DNA of 64,000 bases, from the NCBI GenBank assembly GCA_040879985.1, contig JBBDJH010000009.1:1-64000 (forward strand), read 5' to 3'. Below, piece by piece: positions 1 to 11,444 of this stretch. The DNA comes from VRUE01 sp040879985. GTDB lineage: Bacteria; Actinomycetota; Thermoleophilia; Solirubrobacterales; 70-9. Position 1 is the first letter of the stretch; every line of letters begins with the position of its first letter. The translations under genes were made by a program, and so were the position numbers. The notes under the pieces are model-generated. The model saw only the letters and a program-made list of their open reading frames with translations, was not told the origin of the DNA and did no database searches.

Positions 1-376
<376 letters not shown>

Positions 377-591
377 AGGGAGATTTCTCTAGAACGTCGA
401 CCGGGCTCCCCACTGGCATCAAGCCGGTGGGAACGCTGCTCAGTTTTGAGAGACCGCCAGCGGAAGTACTCCGCTGTGTGTGCCTCGGTGGACCTTGAAA
501 ACTGTACAAGGCCAAGAATGGAGCCTGCCGCGACGGCAGGCTCTTGGGTATTTAATTAACGACCCCTATATGTATGTGTAGGGGTCGCTCA
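377..591 (+). other. 16S-23S internal transcribed spacer, no tRNA
   Basis: A spacer of about 215 nt with no tRNA-Ile or tRNA-Ala cloverleaf visible. It contains two clean hairpins: a 10-bp stem with CGA loop at 521-543 (gagcctgccg / cggcaggctc) and an 8-bp stem at 561-586 (gacccc.. / ..ggggtc). Positions 489-513 are complementary, with three mismatches, to 3615-3639 downstream of 23S, which would form the long stem that RNase III cuts to release pre-23S. The pairing is seen in the sequence; the processing role is inferred from other bacteria. Confidence 0.85.
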
Positions 592-3592
<3,001 letters not shown>

Positions 3593-3661
3593 ATATTTAG
3601 TTTCTTACCCTCTTGGTCTTGTGCAGTTTTCAAGCTCCACCGGGGCTTTGTCTCGCAAAAT
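3593..3661 (+). other. 23S-5S spacer
   Basis: A 69-nt spacer. Its segment 3615-3639 forms the downstream half of the long 23S processing stem with 489-513; the central part cagttttcaag is an exact complement of cttgaaaactg upstream. No tRNA is present. Confidence 0.8.
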
Positions 3662-3780
3662 TTCCGGTGGCACATGGCGAAAGGGAAACACCTCTTCCCA
3701 TTCCGAACAGAGCAGTTAAGCCTTTCAGCGCCGATGGTACTTGGGGGGCAACCCCCTGGGAGAGTAGGTCGCCGCCGGGA
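3662..3780 (+). rRNA. rrf: 5S ribosomal RNA
   Basis: A 119-nt 5S rRNA. Helix I is formed by ttccggtggc (3662-3671) and gccgccggga (3771-3780), which pair over their full length with wobble pairs. The loop A/B region carries the familiar cccattccgaacagagcagttaag pattern near 3699, and gggagagtaggtcgccgcc lies near the 3' end. A T-run follows directly (3783-3787). Confidence 0.95.
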
Positions 3781-3787
3781 TCTTTTT

Positions 3788-3949
3788 AGAGTCACGGAGA
3801 AAATCATCGCGGGCCGGATAGCCTCGATGAGCGGCGCGATTCGGCCCCTCCCCGATCCCCACGTAGCGCTGCTACGCGGGGATCGTCTCGTGACCGCCTC
3901 GCTTGCTCCTCGCCACTCCCGGCTCCACGCTGATTTTCCCCGTGACTCT
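3788..3949. repeat. Large inverted repeat with nested hairpins downstream of 5S
   Basis: Arms 3788-3806 and 3931-3949 are complementary over 19 bases with one mismatch. The 124-nt interior holds a second strong hairpin at 3854-3884 (14-base arms gatcccc..cgtagc / gctacg..ggggatc with one mismatch, 3-nt loop) and a gggccg / cggccc pair at 3811-3816 and 3842-3847. It could be the terminator or 3' trailer structure of the rRNA operon, or a palindromic repeat like those elsewhere in the window. It does not share an obvious core with those families. Confidence 0.7.
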
Positions 3950-4148
3950 AGGAGAGGGTGGAAAAACGGCTAACAGCGGCGTTCCAGGAGCCAGTGCTGC
4001 GAGGGACACCAGGCCGCGTGCGCACCTCGCATGGGCGGGGGGTTGCGTCGACGGGCTCTAGGCCGTACTCGCCGAGGGTGGCGAAGTCGATGATCAGGTC
4101 GGCGGTGTCGGCCGCCTTATGGCTGAGGTTCTTTTTCGTAGCGAACAT
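3948..4148 (-). CDS. Short ORF, unrecognised, probably a gene remnant
   Basis: 66 codons. I do not recognise the protein. The first ~37 codons (through DLIIDFATLGEY and the following residues) show the strong G/C third-position bias of real genes here, while the tail loses it. A TAAATT hexamer (complement of 4157-4162) sits 8 nt before the ATG, matching the leaderless promoter pattern seen at other genes in this window. The reading frame ends at a stop inside the right arm of the inverted repeat 3788-3949, so the repeat may have cut off the original 3' end. It lies just downstream of the hydrolase gene on the same strand. Confidence 0.35.
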   Translation of the reverse strand: MFATKKNLSHKAADTADLIIDFATLGEYGLEPVDATPRPCEVRTRPGVPRSTGSWNAAVSRFSTLS

Positions 4149-4159
4149 AGGTTCGTAAT

Positions 4160-5125
4160 TTAGGGTCGCCCTCGGACGGCATTTCGATTCTGCACGTCGT
4201 CTTGCATGAAGCCCAGGATCAGGGCTGCCGTTCGGGCCGGCGCCTCGACGTTGGGGGAGTGGCCGACGCCGTCGATCAGCTCGGTCTGGGCATCCGGGAC
4301 GGCGGCGCTGTAGGCGGCGAGGGCGGCGCGTGGGTCGTCGATTATCTGCTCCTCGGCGCCCATGATCACGAGCAGGGGCTTGCCGGTCGCCGCGGTTCGT
4401 TCCGCCAGGCTGGCCTCGCCGGTGTACTCGTCGAAGCCGCCGGCAGAGTCGTCATAGGCGCTGTACGTCATCTGCTTGACGTTGTCGACGAAGCTGTCCG
4501 GCACGTCGAAACCGGGGGCGAAAGCGACCTCGAGCCCGCCGCGGATCGCAAAGTCCGGCTTGATCCGCCAGAGGGCATCGCCGATCAGCGGGGCAAAGGC
4601 GAGGGCGGCGATCGGGCCGAGATCGCCCTCATCGGCTGCCGAGGAGCGGGTGTCGACGATCGCGATGCGCTCGACGAGTTGCGGCGAGCGCTCGCCGAGC
4701 GCGACGGCGACGGAGCCGCCCAGCGAGTGCCCGACCACGGTCGCCCCACGCACGCCGAGCCTGTTCAGGGCCTCGGCGACGATGTCGGCCTGGTTCCCGA
4801 TCGAGTAGCCGGAGGACGGCTTTTCGGAGCCGCCGTGGCCGAGCAGGTCGATGGCCACGACGCGGTGGCGGCGCAGCAGCCGCGGCGTCATCCGGTCCCA
4901 CCACTCGATCGCGCAGGTGAAGCAGTGGATCAGGACGATCGGTGAGCCGCCGCGCGGGCCGCGATCGACCACCTGCAGCTGCCCGCCCTGAAGAGCGAGG
5001 ATCCGGCCGCCGGGCTCGGTCACCTCGGCGGGCTTGGTTTCGGCGCCGGTGACGAGCGCGTTGACGCCGAGCAGCACCGCGATCGCGGCCAGCACGCCGA
5101 TCAGGATCTTCCACCGCCGTCCCAT
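4160..5125 (-). CDS. Alpha/beta-fold hydrolase with N-terminal membrane anchor
   Basis: 321 aa. An N-terminal hydrophobic segment (about residues 6-25) follows basic residues, so the catalytic domain should lie outside the membrane as an anchored or secreted protein. The hydrolase core shows the oxyanion region IHCFT (66-70), nucleophile elbow GHSLGG with Ser134, a likely acid in IIDD (about 263-264) and the catalytic His289 in GVGHSPN. It resembles the haloperoxidase/esterase branch of the fold; substrate unknown. It diverges from murA with only 23 bp between starts, sharing an overlapping bidirectional -10 sequence. Confidence 0.85.
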   Translation of the reverse strand: MGRRWKILIGVLAAIAVLLGVNALVTGAETKPAEVTEPGGRILALQGGQLQVVDRGPRGGSPIVLIHCFTCAIEWWDRMTPRLLRRHRVVAIDLLGHGGSEKPSSGYSIGNQADIVAEALNRLGVRGATVVGHSLGGSVAVALGERSPQLVERIAIVDTRSSAADEGDLGPIAALAFAPLIGDALWRIKPDFAIRGGLEVAFAPGFDVPDSFVDNVKQMTYSAYDDSAGGFDEYTGEASLAERTAATGKPLLVIMGAEEQIIDDPRAALAAYSAAVPDAQTELIDGVGHSPNVEAPARTAALILGFMQDDVQNRNAVRGRP

Positions 5126-5148
5126 TACGCAGGTACCCTAGCCGGACC
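5126..5148. promoter_or_regulatory. Bidirectional overlapping -10 elements (hydrolase / murA)
   Basis: The 23-bp gap between two divergent start codons contains GTACCCTAG. TACCCT (5134-5139) lies 9 nt before the murA ATG on the plus strand; TAGGGT (complement of 5135-5140) lies 9 nt before the hydrolase ATG on the minus strand. Both fit the TANNNT pattern, so the two -10 boxes would share five base pairs. Promoter function is inferred. Confidence 0.55.
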
Positions 5149-6447
5149 ATGGAGAAGTTCGTCATCGACGGAGGTGTGCCGCTCTCAGGCGAGCTGACGG
5201 CCGCCGGCAACAAGAATGCGGCCCTGCCGATCCTCGCCGCCTGCCTGCTGACCGAGGAGGAGCTGCTGCTCCACCGAGTGCCGCGCATTCGCGACACCGA
5301 GGCGCAGATCGCCCTGCTCGAGCGGCTTGGGGTCGAGGCCGCCTGGGTCGCCGACAACAGCCTGCGACTCTGCGCGGCGGGCGCCGCCGACGTAGCCGTG
5401 GACGAGGAGCTCTCCAACAAGATCCGCGCCTCCTTCCTGCTCGCCGGGCCGCTGCTGGCGCGCTTCGGCGAAGCCCGCATGCCGCCGCCGGGAGGCGACT
5501 TCATCGGCCGCCGCCGGCTCGACGCGCACCTCGACGCCTTCGCCGACCTCGGCGCGACGGTCGACGGCGACCGCTGGATCGAGCTGAAGGCGCCGCCCGG
5601 GGGTCTGCGTCCCTGCGCGATCTTCATGGACGAGCCCTCGGTGATGGGGACCGAGAACGCGCTGATGGCCGCGGCGCTGACGCCGGGCCCGACGACGATC
5701 TCCAACGCGGCCAGCGAGCCGCACGTCCAGGATCTCGCCCGCCTGCTGAGCGCGATGGGGGCGGAGGTGACCGGGATCGGCTCCAACGTGATGACCGTGC
5801 ACGGCCGCGACCGCCTCGGCGGCGCCGAGCACACGATCTCCCCCGACCACATCGAGGTCGGCAGCTTCATGGCGCTGGCCGCGGCGACCGGCGGCGCGCT
5901 GCGCATCCGCGACACCGCCCCCGCCGACCTGCTCATGGTGCGGCGCCAGTTCCGCCGCCTCGGCCTCGAGTCGACGATCGAAGGCGACGACGTGATCGTG
6001 CCGCCCGGGCAGCGGCTGCGGATCAAGGCCGACATCGGCGACGCGATCCCGAAGATCGAGGACGGGCCCTGGCCGGCCTTTCCCGCCGACCTGACCTCGA
6101 TCGCGCTGGCGCTCGCCACCCAGGCGGACGGCGAGATCCTGATCTTCGAGAAGATGTTCGAGAACCGCCTCTTCTTCGTCGACAAGCTGGTCGCGATGGG
6201 CGCTCGGATCACGCTCTGCGATCCCCACAGGGCGATCGTCAGCGGTCCGAGCCGTCTTCATGCCGAGCGGGTCGAGAGCCCCGACATCAGGGCGGGGATG
6301 GCGATGCTCATCGCCGCCCTGGCGGCGGAGGGCACCTCGGAGATCGGCAACATCCGCCAGATCGACCGCGGCTACGAGTCGATCGACGAGCGACTGCGCG
6401 GCCTCGGCGCCCGGATTGAACGGACCTCTGCGGAGATCCCCGCCTAG
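5149..6447 (+). CDS. murA: UDP-N-acetylglucosamine 1-carboxyvinyltransferase (MurA)
   Basis: 432 aa, normal family length. It transfers enolpyruvate from PEP to UDP-GlcNAc in the first committed cytosolic step of peptidoglycan synthesis. The N-terminal NKNAALPI motif (21-28) holds the conserved Lys22/Asn23 pair. The catalytic loop reads PPPGGDFIGRRRLD, so the usual PEP-site Cys is Asp117. The same replacement occurs in mycobacterial MurA, where the enzyme is active but not alkylated by fosfomycin. ATG start with the shared divergent promoter just upstream. Confidence 0.96.
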   Translation: MEKFVIDGGVPLSGELTAAGNKNAALPILAACLLTEEELLLHRVPRIRDTEAQIALLERLGVEAAWVADNSLRLCAAGAADVAVDEELSNKIRASFLLAGPLLARFGEARMPPPGGDFIGRRRLDAHLDAFADLGATVDGDRWIELKAPPGGLRPCAIFMDEPSVMGTENALMAAALTPGPTTISNAASEPHVQDLARLLSAMGAEVTGIGSNVMTVHGRDRLGGAEHTISPDHIEVGSFMALAAATGGALRIRDTAPADLLMVRRQFRRLGLESTIEGDDVIVPPGQRLRIKADIGDAIPKIEDGPWPAFPADLTSIALALATQADGEILIFEKMFENRLFFVDKLVAMGARITLCDPHRAIVSGPSRLHAERVESPDIRAGMAMLIAALAAEGTSEIGNIRQIDRGYESIDERLRGLGARIERTSAEIPA

Positions 6448-6470
6448 CCGTTCGCGCAGCGGCGCTCTCG

Positions 6471-6483
6471 TAAGGTCCCTCCG
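6471..6483 (+). promoter_or_regulatory. Putative leaderless -10 element of the his operon
   Basis: TAAGGT at 6471-6476 followed by 7 nt and the hisZ ATG at 6484. Transcription from such a box would begin at or within a base or two of the start codon. It is the first of several identical arrangements in this window. Confidence 0.45.
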
Positions 6484-7476
6484 ATGATCCACCCGATCCC
6501 CCCAGGAACGCGCGACATCCTCCCCGCTGAGATGCGCGAGCTGCGCAAGCTCCACCTCGCCCTGGTCGAGGTCTTCGAGAGCCGTGGCTACGGCGAGGTC
6601 TCGACGCCGGCGATCGAGTACGACGAGGTGCTGGCCCGCGGCGACGGGCGCACGGCCAGCTCGGCGTACCGCTTCTTCGACGAGCGCGGCGATCTGCTCG
6701 CGCTGCGCTCGGACATGACCGTGCCGATCGCCCGCCTCGTCGCCACCCGCTTCGCCGCCGCCGAACCGCCGCTGCGCTTCTCCTACCTCGCCAACGCCTT
6801 CCGCGCGGTGCGCCCGCAGCGCGGCCAGATGCGTGAGTTCGCCCAGGCCGGGGTCGAGCTGATCGGCGCGCCCGCGCCGGGCGGCACGGTCGAGGTGGTC
6901 GAGGTGCTGGAGGCGACGCTCGACGCGGCCGGCCTGGACCGCGCCGTGATCGGCCTCGGCGACGCCGACCTCTTCCGACAGCTGCTTACAGAGCTCGGGG
7001 TCGAGGGCGAGAACCGCGACACGATCCTGGCGCGGCTGGCCACCCATGACCTCGTCGGCCTCGAGGCGGAGCTGGCGCGGGCCGAGATCGACACGGCGCA
7101 GGTCGACACCTGCGTCGCCCTCTCGCAGCTGCGCGGCGGCCGCGAGGTGCTCGACCAGGCGCGCTCGATCGGCGGCGCCGCGGTGGAGCGGGCGACGGCG
7201 CGGATCGGCGAGACCTACAACGCCCTCGAAGAGCGCGGCGTCGCCGGCCGCGTCCAGGTCGACCTCGGCCTGCTGCGCGACCTCGGCTATTACAGCGGCG
7301 CGATCCTCGAGGTCTACGACCCGGCGATCGGGCACGTGCTCGGCGGCGGCGGCCGCTACGACGAGCTGCTGCGACGCTTCGGCGTCGACCTGCCGGCCGC
7401 CGGCTTCGCGCTCTACCTGGAGCGGGTCCACGTCGCCCAGAGCGAGGAGGAGTCGCGACGGGAGGGTCCGGCATGA
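6484..7476 (+). CDS. hisZ: ATP phosphoribosyltransferase regulatory subunit HisZ
   Basis: 330 aa, related to class II histidyl-tRNA synthetases but without tRNA-charging ability. It partners the short catalytic HisG to make the histidine-sensitive first enzyme of the pathway. HisRS-like motifs are seen: the N-terminal PPGTRDILP, motif 2-like RFSYLANAFRAVRPQRGQMREF (about 98-119) and C-terminal GGGGRYDELLRRFG (about 281-294). It ends soon after that, lacking an anticodon-binding domain, which separates HisZ from HisS. The immediate overlap with hisG (start 7473) supports the call. Confidence 0.9.
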   Translation: MIHPIPPGTRDILPAEMRELRKLHLALVEVFESRGYGEVSTPAIEYDEVLARGDGRTASSAYRFFDERGDLLALRSDMTVPIARLVATRFAAAEPPLRFSYLANAFRAVRPQRGQMREFAQAGVELIGAPAPGGTVEVVEVLEATLDAAGLDRAVIGLGDADLFRQLLTELGVEGENRDTILARLATHDLVGLEAELARAEIDTAQVDTCVALSQLRGGREVLDQARSIGGAAVERATARIGETYNALEERGVAGRVQVDLGLLRDLGYYSGAILEVYDPAIGHVLGGGGRYDELLRRFGVDLPAAGFALYLERVHVAQSEEESRREGPA

Positions 7477-8153
7477 GTGTCGAGGTAGCGGGCATGGCCG
7501 GGGCGAAGCCGGACGGGCCGCTGAAGCTGGCGGTGCCGCGCGGCTCGCTGCTCGGCGGAACCCTCGACGCTCTCGACGCGGCCGGCGTCGACACCGCCGC
7601 GGTGCGGGCCGAGTCGCGGGCGCTGATCTTCCCCGGCGAGCAGATCACCCTGGTGACGATGCGGCCCTCCGACGTGCCGACCTACGTCGAGGCCGGCGCC
7701 GCCGACGTCGGCATCACCGGCAAGGACGTGCTGCTCGAGCAGTCCGACCGAATGGTCTACGAGCTGCTCGACCTCGGCTACGGCCGCTGCCGGATGGTGC
7801 TCGCCGGGCGCAAGGGCGACGAGAGCCTCGGCGAGGCGCAGCGGCGGCTGGGGATGATGCGGATCGCGACCAAGTACCCGCGGATCGCCGAACGTCACTT
7901 CGAGTCGACCGGCCGTCAGGTTGAGACGATCGAGGTCAAGGGCTCGATCGAGCTGGCGCCGCTGATCGGGCTGGCAGATGGGATCGTCGATCTGGTCGCC
8001 ACCGGCCGCACCCTGGAAGAGAACGAACTCGAGGTGCGCGAGGAGATCGTCGAGTGCACGGCCCGCTTCGTCGCCAACCGCGTCGCCCACAAGCTGCGCG
8101 GGGCCGAGATCGACGAGCTGACGGCGCGGCTGCGGGGGGTCGGCGGAGGATGA
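7473..8153 (+). CDS. hisG: ATP phosphoribosyltransferase catalytic subunit, short form (HisG)
   Basis: 226 aa. It condenses ATP with PRPP to phosphoribosyl-ATP, the first step of histidine biosynthesis. The short form lacks the C-terminal regulatory domain and needs HisZ, encoded immediately upstream with a 4-base overlap. Visible motifs are LKLAVPRGSL at the N terminus, DVGITGKDVLLE and the PRPP-binding DLVATGRTLEENELE. An N-terminal extension of about 15 residues precedes the conserved start, so a later start within the frame is possible. Confidence 0.95.
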   Translation: MSVEVAGMAGAKPDGPLKLAVPRGSLLGGTLDALDAAGVDTAAVRAESRALIFPGEQITLVTMRPSDVPTYVEAGAADVGITGKDVLLEQSDRMVYELLDLGYGRCRMVLAGRKGDESLGEAQRRLGMMRIATKYPRIAERHFESTGRQVETIEVKGSIELAPLIGLADGIVDLVATGRTLEENELEVREEIVECTARFVANRVAHKLRGAEIDELTARLRGVGGG

Positions 8154-9445
8154 GGGTCGAGCCGCTCGAATGGCGCGGCGCGGCCAGGGCGGCGAAGGCG
8201 ATCCGCGAATCGGCCGCCCGGCTCAGCCCCCCGCCCGACGTCGGGGAGATCGGCGCCCGGGTTGCCGGCGAAGGCGACGCGGCGTTGCGCGCGCTGACCG
8301 CGCGGTTCGACGCGACCGAGCGTTCGCCGGACTCGCTGCGGCTGAGAGTCGACCCGGAGGAGATAGCCGCGGCCCTGGCCGGCCTCGACCCCGGTCTGCG
8401 CAGCTCGCTCGAGCTGGCCCGGGCGAACATCGGCGCGGTCGCCGAGGCGCAGCTCGACCGCGCGCCGCGAACGGTGTCGCTGCCCGAGGGCCAGACGGTC
8501 TCGATCCGCGATCTCGCGGTCGGCGCGGCGGGAATCTACGCGCCGGGCGGCCGGGCGGCCTATCCGTCGAGCGTCCTGATGTGCGCCGTCCCGGCCACCG
8601 TCGCGGGGGTCGAGCGGATCGCCCTGGCCACGCCGCCGGGGCCCGACGGTCGTGTGGCGGACGCCGTGCTCGCGGCGGCGGCGCTCTGCGGGATCGCCGA
8701 GGTCTACGCGATCGGCGGCGCCCAGGCGATCTTCGCGCTCGCCCACGGCAGCGAGACGATCGCTCCCGTCGACGTCATCGCCGGCCCCGGCAACGCCTGG
8801 GTGCGGGAGGCGAAGCGCGCGGTGAGCGGCACGGTCGGGATCGACTCGCTCGCCGGTCCCTCGGAGCTGATGCTGATCGCCGGCCGGGACAGCGACCCCG
8901 GCTGGGCGGCGGTCGACCTCTGCGCGCAGGCCGAGCACGGGGAGGGGGGAGTCCTCGTCGCCGCCTCCACCGACGGCGCCGTCCTCAGCGCGATCGGGTC
9001 GCGGGCCGCCGAGCTCGGAGAGCGCCCGGGGATCGACCCCGGGGCGCTGCTGAGCACGGTCGAGCTGCCCAGCGCCGAGGACGCGGTCGAGCTCGCCAAC
9101 GCGCTCGCCCCCGAGCACCTCGAGCTGCTCGATCCCGACGCCGTCCGGCTCGCCGACCGGGTAACCACCGCCGGCTGCATTTTCGCCGGCCCGCACGGCG
9201 CGACCGCCTTCGGCGACTACGTCGCCGGCTCCAACCACGTGCTGCCGACCGGCGGCGCAGGTCGATTCTCGGGTCCTTTGGGTCCAGACACCTTCCGCCG
9301 CAAAATCGCCACCGTGGAGGTTCCGCCCGGGGCGGCGGCGAAGCTTGCCCCGCACGTCGAGACGATCGCTCGCGCCGAGGGCTTCCCCGTACACGGCGAG
9401 TCAGCGATGATTAGGGCCGAGGACGGCGACCGGAGCGAACGATGA
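8150..9445 (+). CDS. hisD: Histidinol dehydrogenase (HisD)
   Basis: 431 aa from the ATG at 8150, chosen because it is preceded by GGAGG and overlaps the hisG stop as ATGA. A longer frame reaches back to 8054 but runs through hisG. It oxidises L-histidinol to histidine in two NAD-dependent steps at a zinc site. Characteristic segments are GIYAPGGRAAYPSSVLM, GPGNAWVREAKR, DSLAGPSELMLIA, the zinc/substrate motif CAQAEHGEGG and C-terminal GSNHVLPTGG. Translationally coupled on both sides. Confidence 0.96.
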   Translation: MRVEPLEWRGAARAAKAIRESAARLSPPPDVGEIGARVAGEGDAALRALTARFDATERSPDSLRLRVDPEEIAAALAGLDPGLRSSLELARANIGAVAEAQLDRAPRTVSLPEGQTVSIRDLAVGAAGIYAPGGRAAYPSSVLMCAVPATVAGVERIALATPPGPDGRVADAVLAAAALCGIAEVYAIGGAQAIFALAHGSETIAPVDVIAGPGNAWVREAKRAVSGTVGIDSLAGPSELMLIAGRDSDPGWAAVDLCAQAEHGEGGVLVAASTDGAVLSAIGSRAAELGERPGIDPGALLSTVELPSAEDAVELANALAPEHLELLDPDAVRLADRVTTAGCIFAGPHGATAFGDYVAGSNHVLPTGGAGRFSGPLGPDTFRRKIATVEVPPGAAAKLAPHVETIARAEGFPVHGESAMIRAEDGDRSER

Positions 9446-10032
9446 GCAGAACCGCGAAAAGAGAGCGCAGCACGGCCGAGACCCAGATCCGGCTCTCGCT
9501 CGACCTCGACGGGGGCGAGTCGCGGTCCGAGACCGGGGTCGGCTTCCTCGACCACATGCTCGACCTGCTCGCCCGCCACGGCAAGCTCGGCCTCGTCGTC
9601 GAGGCCAGCGGCGACCTCGAGACCGGCGCCCACCACACGGTCGAGGACGTCGGCATCGTGCTCGGTCAGGCGCTCGACGAGGCGCTCGGCGGCCGCGCCG
9701 GGATCCGCCGCTACGGCTCGGCCCTGGTACCGATGGACGAGTCGCTGGCCGAGTGCGCGATCGACATCTCGGGAAGGCCGCTGTGCGTCTTCGACGCCGA
9801 GCTGCCCGCGACCTCGATCGCCGGCTTCGACAGCGAGCTCGCCGAGGAGTTCTTCCGCGCCGTCGCCAACGGCGCCAAGCTGACCCTGCACGTCGGCGTC
9901 CGCCGCGGCACCAACGTCCACCACATGATCGAGGCCTGCTTCAAGGCCTTCGCCCGGGCGCTGCGCGTCGCCGTCTCGGTCGACCCGGAAGAGAGCGGCG
10001 TGCCCTCGACCAAGGGGACGCTGAGCGAGTGA
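9442..10032 (+). CDS. hisB: Imidazoleglycerol-phosphate dehydratase (HisB)
   Basis: 196 aa, the single-domain dehydratase form without phosphatase fusion. It dehydrates imidazole glycerol phosphate to imidazole acetol phosphate using two manganese ions. Metal-ligand motifs are in place: FLDHMLDLLARH near the N terminus, GAHHTVEDVGI in the middle and GTNVHHMIEACFKAFARAL near the C terminus. ATG at 9442 overlaps the hisD stop by 4 bases. Confidence 0.96.
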   Translation: MSRTAKRERSTAETQIRLSLDLDGGESRSETGVGFLDHMLDLLARHGKLGLVVEASGDLETGAHHTVEDVGIVLGQALDEALGGRAGIRRYGSALVPMDESLAECAIDISGRPLCVFDAELPATSIAGFDSELAEEFFRAVANGAKLTLHVGVRRGTNVHHMIEACFKAFARALRVAVSVDPEESGVPSTKGTLSE

Positions 10033-10661
10033 CCGCGCGAATCTGCATCCTCGATTACGGGATGGGCAACCTGCGCTCGGTCGAGAAGGCGCTCGAGCAC
10101 GTCGGTGCCGCCGCGACGATCGCCAACGACGGGGAGACCGTGCGCGCCGCGGACGGGTTGATCCTGCCCGGCGTGGGGGCCTTTCCGAAGGCGATGGCGC
10201 GGGTGCGCGAGCTCGGCCTCGACGAGCTGATCGCCGAGCGCCGCGAGGCCGGCGCGCCGATCCTCGGCATCTGCCTCGGCCTGCAGCTGCTCTTCGACTC
10301 GACCACCGAGCTCGGTGGAGCGGAGGGGATCGGGGTGCTGTCCGGGGGCGTCGCCGAGCTCGAGGCCGACGGCCTCAAGGTCCCGCACATCGGCTGGTCG
10401 CCGGTGCGCTGGGAGAAGCACTCCCGCCTCGCCGAGGGGATCGCCGGCGAGACGCCCTTCTACTTCGTCCATACCTTCGCGCCGCGGCCCGAGGGGGACG
10501 ACCTGCTCGGCAGCGCCGCCTACGGCGCCCGCTTCGCCTGCGCCGCCGAGCGCGACAACGTCTACGGCGTCCAGTTCCACCCCGAGAAGTCGAGCACCGC
10601 CGGCCTGCGGCTGCTCTCGAACTTCGCCGGGATCTGCGCCAAGGCGCCCGTCGCGGCGTGA
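10029..10661 (+). CDS. hisH: Imidazole glycerol phosphate synthase, glutamine amidotransferase subunit (HisH)
   Basis: 210 aa from a GTG at 10029 that overlaps the hisB stop as GTGA; a longer open frame upstream belongs to hisB. Class I glutaminase that supplies ammonia to HisF. The N terminus reads ICILDYGMGNLRSVEKAL, the nucleophile is Cys82 in GICLGLQLLF, and the His-Glu pair of the triad is in GVQFHPEKS near the C terminus. HisF is two genes downstream. Confidence 0.95.
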   Translation: MTARICILDYGMGNLRSVEKALEHVGAAATIANDGETVRAADGLILPGVGAFPKAMARVRELGLDELIAERREAGAPILGICLGLQLLFDSTTELGGAEGIGVLSGGVAELEADGLKVPHIGWSPVRWEKHSRLAEGIAGETPFYFVHTFAPRPEGDDLLGSAAYGARFACAAERDNVYGVQFHPEKSSTAGLRLLSNFAGICAKAPVAA

Positions 10662-11389
10662 TCCTCTACCCGGCGATCGACATCCGCGGCGGCCAGGCCG
10701 TCCGGCTGCTGCAGGGCGACTACGCCCAGGAGACCACCTACGACGCCGACCCCGCCGACGCCGCCAAACGCTGGGCCGGAGAAGGCGCCGAGTTCCTCCA
10801 CGTAGTCGACCTCGACGGCGCCAAGGCGGGCGCCCCTGAGAACCTGAGCGCGATCGAGCGCATCGTCGGCGCCGTCAGCTGCCCGATCCAGGTAGGCGGC
10901 GGCCTGCGCCACGCCGAGTCGGTGCGAGCCGTACTGGAGGCCGGGGCCAAACGAGCTGTGATCGGAACCGCGGCGCTGCGAGATCCCGAGTTTCTGCAAG
11001 CCATGGTTGACGCCCACGCCGACCGGATCGTCGTCTCCGTCGACACCCGCGACGGCAAGGCCTCCCTCGCCGGCTGGACCGAGAGCAGCGGCGTAGAGGC
11101 AACGGCGGCAATCGCCGACCTGACCAAACGGGGCGTAGCCCGCTTCCTCTGCACCGCAATCGAGGTAGACGGCACGATGGAGGGCCCGGCAATCGACCAG
11201 CTCAACGAAATCGCATCCGCCACCAGCTCCCAAATAATCGCCTCGGGCGGGGTAGGCAAGCTAACCGACCTTGCCACCCTGGCAAATCTGGCGCAAGCTC
11301 ACCAAAACCTAGAGGGCGCCATAGTCGGCCGAGCCCTATATGAGCAGCGGTTCACGGTCGCGGAGGCCATCGCAAAGCTTCGCAAATAG
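10658..11389 (+). CDS. hisA: Phosphoribosylformimino-AICAR-phosphate isomerase (HisA)
   Basis: 243 aa (beta/alpha)8 barrel opening the ProFAR ring by Amadori rearrangement. GTG start overlapping the hisH stop as GTGA. Catalytic Asp in YPAIDIRGGQAVRL at the N terminus, the phosphate-binding IQVGGGLRH segment, a second Asp in VSVDTRDGKA, and C-terminal IASGGVGKL. From about 11090 the codons end in A much more often (gca, gta, cta, ata) than in the first half, a switch that continues into the start of hisF. Confidence 0.95.
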   Translation: MILYPAIDIRGGQAVRLLQGDYAQETTYDADPADAAKRWAGEGAEFLHVVDLDGAKAGAPENLSAIERIVGAVSCPIQVGGGLRHAESVRAVLEAGAKRAVIGTAALRDPEFLQAMVDAHADRIVVSVDTRDGKASLAGWTESSGVEATAAIADLTKRGVARFLCTAIEVDGTMEGPAIDQLNEIASATSSQIIASGGVGKLTDLATLANLAQAHQNLEGAIVGRALYEQRFTVAEAIAKLRK

Positions 11390-11393
11390 GCGT

Positions 11394-11411
11394 CGGAGCG
11401 CCGGCGCTCCG
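11394..11411. repeat. Perfect 18-bp palindrome between hisA and hisF
   Basis: cggagcgcc / ggcgctccg, a perfect 9+9 palindrome right after the hisA stop. There is no T-run after it, so it is not a clear intrinsic terminator; it could be a weak terminator, an operator or a 3' stabilising hairpin. Confidence 0.5.
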
Positions 11412-11431
11412 TAAGCAGGGTCCCTTCCCTC

Positions 11432-11444
11432 TACGCTTGTGTCC
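11432..11444 (+). promoter_or_regulatory. Putative leaderless -10 element of hisF
   Basis: TACGCT (11432-11437) lies 7 nt before the ATG at 11445. This favours that ATG over the in-frame GTG at 11439 and suggests hisF can be transcribed separately from hisZ-A. Confidence 0.4.

Noticed and set aside
377..591. tRNA gene in the 16S-23S spacer
   Set aside because: No cloverleaf or TpsiC consensus; only simple hairpins are present.
4629..6212. 527-codon minus-strand frame across the hydrolase start and murA
   Set aside because: Composition is Ser/Arg-rich shadow sequence; it crosses the divergent promoter gap and matches no family.
5185..7431. 748-codon open frame on the minus strand opposite murA and hisZ
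   Set aside because: It is the antisense shadow of two well-conserved genes in very high-GC DNA; the translation is Arg/Ala/Asp-rich low-complexity without domains.
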